Positions 17,767 to 27,065 are shown, counted from the first letter of the stretch. The stretch is 64,000 nucleotides of DNA from Ectorhizobium quercum (GCF_026552795.1 NZ_JANFPI010000010.1:1-64000); one strand, 5' to 3'. Translations and numbers: made by a program. The notes: a model not told the origin generated them from the letters alone.

Positions 17767-18968
17767 GGACGCGCCCTCCCGGCAGCGACCGCCGGGGCCG
17801 CGCCGGCCACCTCTTCATAGACGGCCTGGTACCGGTCCGCGACGCTGTTCCAGGAATAGTGCTGTGCATCCGCGACCAGCCCCGGACGCAGGCTGTCGTC
17901 GGCGCATAATGCATCGTAGGCCTGCGTGATCGCCCGGGCGGCCTGTTCCGGGCTGGCGAAATCGGCAAGCACCAGCCGCGAATGGCGTTCGCCGAGCAAC
18001 CTGTAGGCTTCGTTGGTGTTGAGGACGGGCACCAGACCGGCGCTCATCGCCTCGACGGCCACAAGGCCGAACCCTTCATATTCGGAGGCCGAGGCGAAAA
18101 GGGAGCATTCCCCCAGAAGCCCGGCGATGGCGGCGTTCTCGAGATCGCAGTGAATGCGCACCTGTCGCCTAAGCCCGCGCGCGGCGATCATCCCTTCGAG
18201 ATCGGCGGCCGTGAGACCGCCCGGAACGCCGACGATCTCCAGACGCCAGTCGCCATCCCCGGCCACGAGCACCTTCAGCGCGTCGAGCAGGCGGTCGATA
18301 CGCTTGTTGACCGAAAAGCGGCCGATGGTCACGATGCGCTTGACCGGCACGGCACTGCTGCTGCCGGCGAATTTGGCAGTATCGGCGCCGTTCTCGATCA
18401 GAACCGTGCGGTTCGGCGCGATGGAGGAAAAGAGCGCCGTATCGGACCGGCTGCATCCGACGATCACCTTGTAGGCCCGCGCCGACATCCGTGTCAGCGT
18501 CTGGAACCAGACCTTTTTTACGAAAGCATGTCTGGCGGTGTGGAAGAAGCCGCCGTGGGTCGTCGCGACCATCGGCTTGCGGTGCAGGAACCGGCCCAGC
18601 GCCAGCGCATCGAAGAAGAAATCGATCGCGTGGACATGGATGAGGTCGGCGTCGGCCAGATGGCGGAATACGTCGAGCGCGACGGGATAGCGGGTCGAAC
18701 CGCGCCACGGAATGCGGACGATCTCGATGCCGTCGCGGATCTCGTGCGCGGGCAGAAGCCTGTCGGGCTCGGTGAACAGCCGATCCAGCGTGACAACCCG
18801 GACGCGAAAGCCGCGCCGCTGCATCGCCAGGCCGAGATTCATCACCACATCCTCGAGCCCGCCCCTGTTCGGATAGAACTGGCGCACGACATGGACGACC
18901 AGACGGCCCGCCGGCTCGTCATGGTCCAGCGGTATTTCATGACTTTTCTCTCTGAAAACGATCGTCAA
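17763..18968 (-). CDS. GumH-like alpha-mannosyltransferase (GT4)
   Basis: A 401-aa GT4 glycosyltransferase closely resembling xanthan GumH: LVVHVVRQFYPNRGGLEDVV, VRVVTLDRLFTEP, IPWRGSTRYP, HVHAIDFFFDALALGRFLH and ATTHGGFFHT. The EX7E donor motif is in EYEGFGLVAVEAM. GumH adds alpha-1,3-mannose to the lipid-linked cellobiosyl unit. No in-frame ATG precedes the conserved block; TTG at 18968 is the best available start but has no clear ribosome binding site, so the true N-terminus is uncertain. The 3' end overlaps the GumK-like gene (TTGA). It is the first gene of the minus-strand operon, divergent from the chain-length protein gene. Confidence 0.87.
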   Translation of the reverse strand: MTIVFREKSHEIPLDHDEPAGRLVVHVVRQFYPNRGGLEDVVMNLGLAMQRRGFRVRVVTLDRLFTEPDRLLPAHEIRDGIEIVRIPWRGSTRYPVALDVFRHLADADLIHVHAIDFFFDALALGRFLHRKPMVATTHGGFFHTARHAFVKKVWFQTLTRMSARAYKVIVGCSRSDTALFSSIAPNRTVLIENGADTAKFAGSSSAVPVKRIVTIGRFSVNKRIDRLLDALKVLVAGDGDWRLEIVGVPGGLTAADLEGMIAARGLRRQVRIHCDLENAAIAGLLGECSLFASASEYEGFGLVAVEAMSAGLVPVLNTNEAYRLLGERHSRLVLADFASPEQAARAITQAYDALCADDSLRPGLVADAQHYSWNSVADRYQAVYEEVAGAAPAVAAGRARP

Positions 18969-19235
18969 GATGCACCGTGAAGTCAGAATTCATCTCTGAG
19001 GCACGCCGTTTTCCGGCATACGAAACGACACTAGATCGGCAGTCTTTAAGAACCTCTTAGCGCACCGCCGGACGAGGCGGGCCGGGCATGACCTTTAGCT
19101 CTCGTTAATCATGTTCTGCGAGATTGCGGCAAAGGCCTGCGGGGGCATCGGACACCTGCCGCCGGAGAGAGCCGGAACCGCGCATTCCGGTTTCGTCGGA
19201 CGCCAGGTTTCAAAGAGTCGCATTTGGACGGATTG
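18969..19235. promoter_or_regulatory. Divergent promoter region of the polysaccharide locus
   Basis: A 267-bp gene-free stretch between the divergent GumH-like and GumC-like genes. It must hold promoters for both operons. I see no unambiguous sigma-70 boxes, but the stretch around 19030-19100 is locally AT-richer. No named operator was recognised. Confidence 0.5.
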
Positions 19236-21263
19236 ATGGACATCGACATCTTTCAAATTCCCGGGATCATCAGGCGCCGCGTGCATTACATCGTCCTGTC
19301 GGTCCTCGCCTGCATCGTGCTGGCCGCGCTCTATCTGTCCACCGTCGTTCCGCTTTACCGCGCCACCGCGGATATCCTTCTCGATCCCCAGGGCCTGATG
19401 GCCGACCGCCGCGATCTTTTCCTGTCCGGCACGTCTCCCCCGGAACAGCTCAGCCTCGATAGCCAGGCCTACATCGTCCAGTCGCGGGACGTGCTGACGA
19501 CGGTGGTGGACTCGCTGTCGCTGGAGGACGATCCCTATCTCCTCAAGGCGGCGAAGGTCCCGGCCGGGGCCGGCGCGGATATCCGCATGGCCGGGATTTC
19601 GGCGGCCCTCCTGAAACATCTGCGTGTCGAGCGCGCCGGACAGTCCTTCGTCCTGTCGATCACCGCCGAACACCCCGACCCGGTTCGCGCCGCCCTGATC
19701 GCCAACGAAGTGGCCCGGACCTACCTCAAGACGATCGCCGATTCCCGGTCCGAGGCGACGCGGCGCGCCAGCGAGAGCTTCCAGTCGCAGGCAAGCGAAC
19801 TGCGCGAGCGCGTGCTGAAGGCCGATGTGGCGGTCGAGGAGTTCAAGGAGCGCAACGGCCTCGTCACCACCGGCGAACGCGGATTGCTGATCGACCAGCA
19901 GGTGGCGGGAATCAACGAACAGCTCACCCAGGCCCGTCTTGCCGAGGAGCAGGAGAAGGCCCGCTACGACCAGGTCCGCAACCTGACGCTGGCCGCCATC
20001 GAGGCCGGCGCCATTCCCGAGGTCGCCCAGTCGCAGAGCATCGAGCTTCTGCGCTCCCGCTACACCCAGCTTCTGGAACGCGAGGCGGAACTTGCATCCG
20101 GCCTCGGCGCCAGCCATCCGCAGATGCGGGCGATCCGTTCCCAGATCGCCGGCGTGCGACAATCGCTCGATGCGGAAATCGGACGTCTTCGGGAAAGCAT
20201 GCGCGCCAGCTACGAGCGCGCCGCGACCAACACCCGGGCCGCATCCGAACAGCTTTCGAGACTGACCCGCACCAGCTACGACAGCAGCGCCGCCCTGACG
20301 CAGATGCGCCAGCTCGAAAGCGAGGCGGAAGCGATCAGGACAATCTACAAGACCTTCCTGAACCGGGCCGAGGAACTCGGCCAGACCCAGGGCGTCAACA
20401 CCAACAATTCCCACATCATCTCCGAGGCGGTTCCTCCCGCCTCCGCCCCTTCGGGGCTGAAGAAGATCGTCCTGATTGCCGCGGCCCTGTTCGGCGTCGC
20501 CCTCGGCAGCGGTCTCGCCGTGCTGCGTGAAATGCTGGGCGGTTTCTTCACGCCACGGCCGGCGGCAAAGGTCGCCGAACCGCAAATCCCGCTCATCGCC
20601 CGCCTGCCCGCTCCCCTTCCGGACCGTGAAGGCGTTCTTGCCGGTCTTGCCCGGCGCTTCAGGCGCCGTTCCAACGCGACGACGGAAGCCGAGTACAGCC
20701 GCAAGCACGAACTGGGAATACTGCGCTCCGTGCATTTCCTGCTGAACGCCTTCGCAGACAGCCGTCCCGCGACCCTCCTCTTCGTTTCGCCGGGCGACCG
20801 GCGGCCGGGCATCGATCTGGTCGGCGCCATCGCCGAAACCCTTGCCGATCTTCGCCAGCAGGTCGCGCTGGCGCCGGGGGACCTGCTGAAGGCCGGCGAA
20901 AGCTTCGCCCGCCGCGGCAGGTCGCAACATCCCTCGGCGCGCGGCATGCTGGCGCTCCGTCTCGATGACGACAACGGCGAGGACGATCTTCTGCTGTCCG
21001 ACCGTCTGGTCTATCGGCACCTGCCCAGCGACGAGAGCCGCTACAGCCGCCTGCGCACGCCGCGCGCCGATTTCGTCCTGATCGACGCCTGCGGCACCGA
21101 CGCGGTCGGCCTGCTGCCGGACCTGATCGGCAAAAGCGACGCCATCGTCGTCGTCACCGACGGGACGACCGGCAAGCCCAGGGAAACCGAGGAACTTTTC
21201 CAGGTGCTCGAACCGTGGAAGGACAAGCTGGCCGGCCAGATCGTCATCGGCGGAGACGTCTGA
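19236..21263 (+). CDS. GumC/ExoP-type chain-length protein with degenerate kinase domain
   Basis: A 675-aa inner-membrane polysaccharide co-polymerase. It has a first membrane segment near residues 20-40 (VHYIVLSVLACIVLAALYLS), a long periplasmic coiled-coil part, and a second membrane segment (KKIVLIAAALFGVALGSGLA). The C-terminal cytoplasmic domain has the position of a BY-kinase or CpsD-like domain. It keeps a Walker-B-like FVLIDACG, but where Walker A should be it reads FVSPGDRRPGID, without GK[ST]. So it is probably a pseudokinase. ATG 19236 is preferred; TTG 19224 is also possible. The stop overlaps the next ATG (TGATG), coupling it to the polymerase candidate. Confidence 0.87.
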   Translation: MDIDIFQIPGIIRRRVHYIVLSVLACIVLAALYLSTVVPLYRATADILLDPQGLMADRRDLFLSGTSPPEQLSLDSQAYIVQSRDVLTTVVDSLSLEDDPYLLKAAKVPAGAGADIRMAGISAALLKHLRVERAGQSFVLSITAEHPDPVRAALIANEVARTYLKTIADSRSEATRRASESFQSQASELRERVLKADVAVEEFKERNGLVTTGERGLLIDQQVAGINEQLTQARLAEEQEKARYDQVRNLTLAAIEAGAIPEVAQSQSIELLRSRYTQLLEREAELASGLGASHPQMRAIRSQIAGVRQSLDAEIGRLRESMRASYERAATNTRAASEQLSRLTRTSYDSSAALTQMRQLESEAEAIRTIYKTFLNRAEELGQTQGVNTNNSHIISEAVPPASAPSGLKKIVLIAAALFGVALGSGLAVLREMLGGFFTPRPAAKVAEPQIPLIARLPAPLPDREGVLAGLARRFRRRSNATTEAEYSRKHELGILRSVHFLLNAFADSRPATLLFVSPGDRRPGIDLVGAIAETLADLRQQVALAPGDLLKAGESFARRGRSQHPSARGMLALRLDDDNGEDDLLLSDRLVYRHLPSDESRYSRLRTPRADFVLIDACGTDAVGLLPDLIGKSDAIVVVTDGTTGKPRETEELFQVLEPWKDKLAGQIVIGGDV

Positions 21264-22672
21264 TGACGGCCCTTGCCCGGGGCGACGCGTCGAAGGGCCG
21301 CCGGTCCGCGGCGGCCGTCCTGCGACAATCTTCCGCCGCCGCGCCGTCCATCGAACCGCCACAGGGCGAAAATCCCACCAGCCTGCTCCGGCTGATCAAC
21401 CGTCTCCTGATCGTCACCGCCGTCATCGGCGGCCTGACGTTCAATTTCCTTCTCTGCTTCGTCAACACCCGCATCACGCAGACATGGGAAAGCTACGTGA
21501 TGCTGTGCGAACTGATCCTGATCGTGTGCGCCTTTGCGGCCGCATTCGACAGGAAAGCCGGCATCTATCTCTTCCTCGGCATCTTCGTCGCCTACATGGT
21601 GCTGCTCTTCACCTTTCGCGGCGAGACGGACGCCAAGGCGGTGCGCGACATCATCGTGCCGGTCGCCTTCTATTTCATGGGCGCGAAGGCCCGCAACCTG
21701 CCGCTTGCCGATACGCTCGTCGCGGTCTCCGTCGCCATCGTGGTGGCGTTCGGCCTGTTCGAATATCTGGCGCCGGAACTCTTCCTCGATTACTTCAACG
21801 TGCTCGGTTACTATCTGTCGCGCGGTTCGCTGAACCTGCACGAGACGTTCGGCAACACGCGCGGCTTCTTCATCAGCGGCCTGCGCCCGGAACCGCGCAC
21901 CATCCTGCCCTTTCTCGGCCAGCACCGCGTCGCCTCGATCTTTCTCGAACCGGTCTCCACCGGCAATTTCGGCGTGATCGCCTATAGCTGGGCGCTGTTT
22001 CGCACCGGCATGCGCCTGCGCATTCCGGTCATGGTCGGCGCGCTGATCGTCATTGCCCTCGGCGATGCCCGCTTCGGGCTCTATACCTGCGCACTGATCA
22101 CCGCGCTCTTGCCGTTCCTGCGGTTCACCCCCCGCCTCCTCTGGTTCGTCATGCCCTTCATGATGCTGGCGCTGGTGGCCGCCTACGGCATCGCCACCGG
22201 AACGCAGGGCGGCGACAACAGCCTCGGCGGACGCATGGCGGTCACGGCCCATATCCTCACGGCCCTGTCGCTCGACGTCGTGCTCGGCCTGGAGACAACC
22301 GACCAGTTCACGGCGGATTCGGGCCTTGCCTATACGCTGACGAAGTTCGGCATCGGCGGTTTCATAGCCCTGTGGGGCGCGCTGGTCTTCGCCCCGATCC
22401 GGGATCCGAAGGCATGGACCTACCTGACGATGGTGCTGATCTACCTCCTGCTTCTGATGCTGATCAGCAATTCGTTCTACTCGATCAAGACCGGCGCGCT
22501 TTTGTGGTTCATCCTCGGCACCGCCACCCATGTCGACCTGCCGGACACGCGCTCGAAGCTCATGCGCTTCCTGCTTCCCGACCGCATCTTCGCACCGCGC
22601 GGCGGCGGCGTCAGCGCTCCAGCGACGGACAGGCCAGAGCCGTCTCCGACCGGTCTTCCAACGCGGGCATGA
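21263..22672 (+). CDS. Wzy/GumE-type polysaccharide polymerase candidate
   Basis: A 469-aa polytopic membrane protein with about ten hydrophobic segments, an Arg/Ser/Ala-rich cytoplasmic N-terminus and a soluble C-terminal tail. The periplasmic loop between about residues 185 and 240 (ETFGNTRGFFISGLRPEPRT and SIFLEPVSTGNFG) resembles the polar loops of Wzy/O-antigen-ligase-like polymerases. Its gene overlaps the chain-length protein stop, the typical Wzy-Wzz pairing, and GumE holds the same place beside GumC in xanthan loci. Polymerase is therefore the best guess, not proven by a motif. Its last 62 bases overlap the 3' end of the convergent GH5 gene. Confidence 0.78.
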   Translation: MTALARGDASKGRRSAAAVLRQSSAAAPSIEPPQGENPTSLLRLINRLLIVTAVIGGLTFNFLLCFVNTRITQTWESYVMLCELILIVCAFAAAFDRKAGIYLFLGIFVAYMVLLFTFRGETDAKAVRDIIVPVAFYFMGAKARNLPLADTLVAVSVAIVVAFGLFEYLAPELFLDYFNVLGYYLSRGSLNLHETFGNTRGFFISGLRPEPRTILPFLGQHRVASIFLEPVSTGNFGVIAYSWALFRTGMRLRIPVMVGALIVIALGDARFGLYTCALITALLPFLRFTPRLLWFVMPFMMLALVAAYGIATGTQGGDNSLGGRMAVTAHILTALSLDVVLGLETTDQFTADSGLAYTLTKFGIGGFIALWGALVFAPIRDPKAWTYLTMVLIYLLLLMLISNSFYSIKTGALLWFILGTATHVDLPDTRSKLMRFLLPDRIFAPRGGGVSAPATDRPEPSPTGLPTRA

Positions 22673-23702
22673 GTGCTTCGAGCTGCGGGCGATCCTTGCC
22701 GTCGCGCGGCTGGATGTTGAGTTCCTCCTCCGGCGGCCACCAGTCGCCCGCCGCCCAATAGGCCCAGCCGGTCCACACATCGCGGTTGTCTTCCAGAACC
22801 TTCACCATGCCGGAAAGGCCCTTTACGCATTCCGGATCGGCCGGAGCCCCGAATTCGCCGAGATAGCCGCGCGCGCCGCGTTCGCGCAGCCAGAGCGTGA
22901 AATCCTCGAGCGCGGCGATGGCGTCCGCCCCGCGCTCGCACGTCCCTTTCGTGCCGGAAAAATCGCTGTCGAGATACTGATGGACCTCATAGGCGAAGTT
23001 CCCGGCCGGGTCCTTTACGCCGGCCATCGCGGTGGCGTTCGCCCCGCCATAATCGTCGGAACGCCAGCTATGCGCGCCGGTCCATGCCGTTCCCGGCACG
23101 AGGACGAGATTATCCGCCCCCGCCGCACGGATCGCGGCGATAGCCGCATTCGCGCTTTCAAGCCACCGGCTTGCCGCAACGTCGTAGGGTTCGTTCATCA
23201 ACCCGTAGCTCACCCCCTGATCGTTCGCGAAAATCGCGGCCAGATCGGCCCAGAAAGCAGCGAAAGCCTCGTCGGGAACCGATTCCGTGCCGACGATCTC
23301 GCCGTGATAGCGCGCGTAATTATGCGGATCGAGCACGACGCCCATGCCGTGCTTGCGGATCGTCTCCACCGTTTCCCTCAGCCGCCCGAGTTCTGTCTCG
23401 TCGAAGGGCGCGTTAAGCGCCGGCTGCAATCGCTCCCACTTGAACGGCAGCCGGACCGAGGTGAAGCCCAGTTCGGCGAAATGGCTGATCGTCTCTTCGG
23501 AAGGATAGATGTAATCGCGGCCATATTCGCTTCCCTCGTCGCCGAACTCCGCCCCGGCCAGATTGATGCCCCGCAAGCAGGGAGCGGCTGCGGCCGCCGC
23601 CGGTTGCAGGCAGGCCAGAACGGCAAGCGAGGCCAGAAGCGGGCGCTTCAGTCGCGCGAGGACGGCGGCAAGGCGGACAGGAAAGGCATCGATAACGCTC
23701 AT
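22611..23702 (-). CDS. Secreted GH5 endoglucanase-like glycoside hydrolase
   Basis: A 363-aa protein with a Sec-type signal peptide (basic start, hydrophobic LLASLAVLACLQ, Ala-rich cleavage region before APCLRG). The GH5 barrel shows GINLAGAEF, FTSVRLPFKWERL, DPHNYARY, the acid/base Glu in GLMNEPYD and the nucleophile Glu in GYLGEFGAP. GH5 enzymes of this type cut beta-1,4-glucan. Beside a gum-like locus it may trim or release a cellulose-like backbone in the periplasm. ATG 23702 starts at the signal peptide; a longer frame to 23834 has no support. The 3' end overlaps the polymerase gene by 62 bases on the opposite strand. Confidence 0.88.
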   Translation of the reverse strand: MSVIDAFPVRLAAVLARLKRPLLASLAVLACLQPAAAAAAPCLRGINLAGAEFGDEGSEYGRDYIYPSEETISHFAELGFTSVRLPFKWERLQPALNAPFDETELGRLRETVETIRKHGMGVVLDPHNYARYHGEIVGTESVPDEAFAAFWADLAAIFANDQGVSYGLMNEPYDVAASRWLESANAAIAAIRAAGADNLVLVPGTAWTGAHSWRSDDYGGANATAMAGVKDPAGNFAYEVHQYLDSDFSGTKGTCERGADAIAALEDFTLWLRERGARGYLGEFGAPADPECVKGLSGMVKVLEDNRDVWTGWAYWAAGDWWPPEEELNIQPRDGKDRPQLEALMPALEDRSETALACPSLER

Positions 23703-24007
23703 CGGATCATCCGCAAATTTGAGGACCGGCTTCGCAACCGAACCGTTTCGGCTGGAAATGGCAAAACATTCTCGCGCAGTTCCCCGGAAAGCACGGAAAT
23801 CCGCTTCGGGGCCAGCTTCCCTTATCGCCTGCAAACGCTACGGCAAGGTTACTGCCAAAGGCAATATCGAACGAATGCGCACCCGCAATCCATCTTTCTG
23901 CCGGGCACCGGAGATTATTTCCTTTTATGAATTTTATTTTCCTATTATTGATTGCGTCAGGAAAGCCTGCTAGTCGTTGTGCAGGTGCAAAATGCCGGAG
24001 ATCGATG
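23703..24007. promoter_or_regulatory. Divergent intergenic region between GH5 gene and glxB
   Basis: About 305 bases without a gene. The right part (about 23915-23960) is very AT-rich and is the likely promoter region for the glx operon; the left part should carry the promoter of the GH5 gene. I see no riboswitch-like structure or clear operator. Confidence 0.5.
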
Positions 24008-24916
24008 ATGTGCGGGATAGTTGGATTGTTTTTGAAGGACCCTTCGCTTGAGGGAGAGCTGGGGGCGCTTCTTTCGGAAATGCTGGTGACGATGACGGAT
24101 CGCGGGCCGGATTCCGCAGGCATCGCCATCTATGGCGGGGTCGAGGCGGGCAAGGCGAAGGTGACGGTGCAGTCGGCCCAGCCGGAAGCGGACTTCACCG
24201 GTCTGGAAGCCGCGCTTTCGGACGCGCTCGGCTCCCCGGCGTCGGTGACGGTGAAGGACACCCATGCGGTGATCGTGGTGGATGCGGACCTGCTGGAAGC
24301 GGCAAAGGCGGCGCTGGCCGACCTGCGCCCGGAACTGCGGATGATGTCGAGCGGCGAAACCATCGAGATCTACAAGGAAACAGGCCTGCCAAAGGACGTG
24401 GTGGCGCGCTTCGACATTGCGCGGATGAGCGGCACGCATGGCATCGGCCATACGCGCATGGCGACGGAAAGCGCGGTGACGACGCTCGGCGCGCATCCCT
24501 TCTCGACGGGTTCGGACCAGTGCCTGGTCCACAACGGCTCGCTGTCGAACCACAACAACCTGCGCCGGGAACTGAAGAAGGCGGGCATGACATTCGCCAC
24601 CGAGAACGACTCGGAAGTGGCCGCCGCCTATCTGACGGCGGAGATGCGCAAGGGCGCCGACCTCGGCGGCGCGCTCGGCCTTGCCATCGACGATCTGGAC
24701 GGCTTCTTCACCTTCGTGGTCGGCACGAAGTCGGGTTTCGGCGTGTTGCGCGATCCGATCGCCTGCAAGCCGGCGGTGATGGCCGAGACGGACCGATACG
24801 TGGCCTTCGGCTCGGAATACCGGGCGCTGGTCAACCTTCCGGGCATCGAGACCGCGCGCGTATGGGAGCCGGAACCGGCGACCGTCTATTTCTGGGACCA
24901 CGGCCAGGCCGCGTAA
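24008..24916 (+). CDS. glxB: Glutamine amidotransferase subunit GlxB (MgsA-like)
   Basis: A class II (Ntn-type) glutamine amidotransferase domain as a separate 302-aa protein. Cys2 after Met removal (MCGIVGLF) is the nucleophile. Further hallmarks are TDRGPDSAG, GHTRMATES, HPFSTGSDQCLVHNGSLSNH and EYRALVNLPG. ATG 24008 is chosen so that Cys is residue 2 and GGAG is seven bases upstream; ATG 24005 directly precedes it. With the next two genes it forms a glutamate synthase split into three proteins (glxBCD of Sinorhizobium, mgsABC of methylamine users). It probably supplies ammonia or handles glutamine for N-methylglutamate or glutamate formation. Confidence 0.92.
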   Translation: MCGIVGLFLKDPSLEGELGALLSEMLVTMTDRGPDSAGIAIYGGVEAGKAKVTVQSAQPEADFTGLEAALSDALGSPASVTVKDTHAVIVVDADLLEAAKAALADLRPELRMMSSGETIEIYKETGLPKDVVARFDIARMSGTHGIGHTRMATESAVTTLGAHPFSTGSDQCLVHNGSLSNHNNLRRELKKAGMTFATENDSEVAAAYLTAEMRKGADLGGALGLAIDDLDGFFTFVVGTKSGFGVLRDPIACKPAVMAETDRYVAFGSEYRALVNLPGIETARVWEPEPATVYFWDHGQAA

Positions 24917-24938
24917 TCTCGATCAAGGATATTCTCCC

Positions 24939-25625
24939 ATGCCCACATTCGATCTTTCCACCCAGCCGTTGCGCGAGCTGAATCAGGCGCTCCATTCCAT
25001 CGGCGACGGCCGCAACGACCTTGCCTTCGAGGTTCTCAACCCGCGCGGCGCACATGCGGTGGCCGTCGGCATCGACCAGCCGGTCGCCGTCGAGGTCCAC
25101 GGTTCGGTCGGCTATTACTGCGCCGGCATGAACGACGGCGGCTCGGTCACGGTTCACGGCTCTGCCGGCCCGGGCGTGGCCGAGAACATGATGAGCGGCA
25201 CGGTCGTCGTCGAGGGCGACGCCTCGCAATATGCCGGCGCGACCGGACGCGGCGGCCTGCTGGTCATCAAGGGCAACGCCGCCTCGCGCTGCGGCATCTC
25301 GATGAAGGGCATCGACATCGTCGTCCACGGCAATATCGGCCATATGTCGGCCTTCATGGGCCAGTCCGGCTCCCTGGTGGTGCTGGGCGATGCGGGCGAT
25401 GCGCTGGGCGACAGCCTCTACGAGGCGAAGCTCTTCGTGCGCGGCAAGGTCAAGAGCCTCGGCGCCGATTGCATCGAGAAGGAAATGAAGCCCAAGCATC
25501 TCGCCAGGCTCGCCGAGCTTCTCGACAAGGCCGGCATCACCGACGTCAGGCCCGAGGAGTTCAAGCGCTACGGCTCGGCCCGCAAGCTCTACAACTTCAA
25601 CATCGACAACGCCGACGCCTACTAA
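24939..25625 (+). CDS. glxC: GXGXG-domain glutamate synthase subunit GlxC (MgsB-like)
   Basis: A 228-aa protein equal to the C-terminal beta-helix (GXGXG repeat) domain of the glutamate synthase large subunit. Repeats are seen as GSVGYYCAGMNDGGSV, GSAGPGVAENMMSG and GDASQYAGATGRGG. It has no catalytic residues of its own and holds the two active domains together in the complex. It starts 22 bases after glxB behind CAAGGAT and ends 22 bases before glxD, so the three are one operon. The assignment is firm; whether the complex makes glutamate or N-methylglutamate is unresolved. Confidence 0.92.
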   Translation: MPTFDLSTQPLRELNQALHSIGDGRNDLAFEVLNPRGAHAVAVGIDQPVAVEVHGSVGYYCAGMNDGGSVTVHGSAGPGVAENMMSGTVVVEGDASQYAGATGRGGLLVIKGNAASRCGISMKGIDIVVHGNIGHMSAFMGQSGSLVVLGDAGDALGDSLYEAKLFVRGKVKSLGADCIEKEMKPKHLARLAELLDKAGITDVRPEEFKRYGSARKLYNFNIDNADAY

Positions 25626-25647
25626 ATCCAGCGCAAGGGCCAGACAG

Positions 25648-26976
25648 ATGAGCTACCACAATCCCTATACCCCGCCGCGCAAGTCCGCGACCTTCGACGA
25701 CTACACGCTGGCGGAGATCCGCCGGGCGGCGGCGACCGGCATCTACGACATCCGCGGTGGCGGCACCAAGCGCAAGGTGCCCCACTTCGACGACCTCCTG
25801 TTCCTCGGGGCGTCGATGTCGCGCTATCCGCTGGAAGGCTATCGCGAGCGCTGCGACACCTCCGTCACGCTCGGCAGCCGGTTTGCGAAGAAGCCGATCG
25901 AGCTGAAGATCCCGATCACCATCGCCGGCATGAGTTTCGGGGCGCTCTCCGGCCCGGCCAAGGAAGCGCTCGGACGCGGCGCGACGCTGGCCGGCACCTC
26001 GACCACCACCGGCGACGGCGGCATGACCGACGAGGAGCGCGGCCATTCACAGACGCTGGTCTACCAGTATCTTCCCTCGCGCTACGGCATGAACCCGAAG
26101 GACCTGCGCCGCGCCGACGCCATCGAGGTGGTGATCGGCCAGGGGGCGAAGCCCGGCGGCGGCGGCATGCTGCTCGGCCAGAAGATCTCCGACCGCGTCG
26201 CCGAGATGCGCACGCTTCCCAAGGGCATCGACCAGCGCTCGGCCTGCCGCCATCCCGACTGGACCGGCCCGGACGACCTGGAGATCAAGATCGGCGAACT
26301 GCGCGAGATCACCGACTGGGAAAAGCCGATCTACATCAAGGTCGGGGGCGCGCGGCCCTATTACGACACGGCGCTGGCCGTGAAGGCCGGCGCCGATGTC
26401 GTGGTCCTCGACGGCATGCAGGGCGGCACCGCGGCCACGCAGGACGTGTTCATCGAGCATGTCGGCATGCCGACGCTCGCCTGCATCCGCCCGGCGGTGC
26501 AGGCGTTGCAGGACCTCGGCATGCACCGCAAGGTGCAGCTCGTCGTCTCCGGCGGCATCCGCTCGGGCGCCGACGTCGCCAAGGCTCTGGCGCTGGGGGC
26601 CGATGCCGTCTCCATCGGCACGGCGGCGATGGTCGCCATCGGCGACAACGATCCCCACTGGGAAGACGAGTACCGGAAGCTTGGCACCACCGCCGGCGCC
26701 TATGACGACTGGCACGAGGGCAAGGACCCGGCCGGCATCACCACGCAGGACCCGGAACTGGCCGCGCGCCTCGACCCGGTCGTCGCCGGCCGCCGCCTGG
26801 CCAACTATCTCAAGGTGATGACGCTGGAAGCCCAGACCATCGCGCGGGCCTGCGGCCACAACCACGTTCACAATCTGGAGCCGGAAGACCTGGTGGCGCT
26901 GACCATCGAGGCCGCCGCGATGGCCCGCGTGCCGCTGGCCGGCACGAGCTGGATCCCCGGCCACACGCCGTTCTGA
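25648..26976 (+). CDS. glxD: FMN-binding glutamate synthase-like subunit GlxD (MgsC-like)
   Basis: A 442-aa TIM-barrel FMN protein equal to the synthase domain of the glutamate synthase large subunit. Visible parts are PITIAGMSFGALSGPAKEAL, GQGAKPGGGGMLLG, a VVLDGMQGGTAATQ loop and VSGGIRSGADVAKALALGAD. The three-cysteine 3Fe-4S pattern of full-length GltB is not evident: the C-terminal part has a single Cys in ARACGHNHVHNL. In the N-methylglutamate pathway this subunit (MgsC) forms N-methylglutamate from methylamine-derived nitrogen. The downstream GS-like gene fits that use, but N-methylglutamate dehydrogenase genes are not in the window. Confidence 0.92.
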   Translation: MSYHNPYTPPRKSATFDDYTLAEIRRAAATGIYDIRGGGTKRKVPHFDDLLFLGASMSRYPLEGYRERCDTSVTLGSRFAKKPIELKIPITIAGMSFGALSGPAKEALGRGATLAGTSTTTGDGGMTDEERGHSQTLVYQYLPSRYGMNPKDLRRADAIEVVIGQGAKPGGGGMLLGQKISDRVAEMRTLPKGIDQRSACRHPDWTGPDDLEIKIGELREITDWEKPIYIKVGGARPYYDTALAVKAGADVVVLDGMQGGTAATQDVFIEHVGMPTLACIRPAVQALQDLGMHRKVQLVVSGGIRSGADVAKALALGADAVSIGTAAMVAIGDNDPHWEDEYRKLGTTAGAYDDWHEGKDPAGITTQDPELAARLDPVVAGRRLANYLKVMTLEAQTIARACGHNHVHNLEPEDLVALTIEAAAMARVPLAGTSWIPGHTPF

Positions 26977-27065
26977 CCCATGCGCCCGGCCGGAGCCCGC
27001 GGGACCGCCGCAGGCTCCGGCCCGTTCAAACATAACTGTCCCAATAATCCAAAAGGGGAACGACA

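Noticed and set aside
19095-21362. A 755-codon minus-strand open frame opposite the chain-length gene
   Set aside because: Its translation is low-complexity and Arg/Gly/Asp-rich, and the plus strand encodes a clear GumC-type protein.
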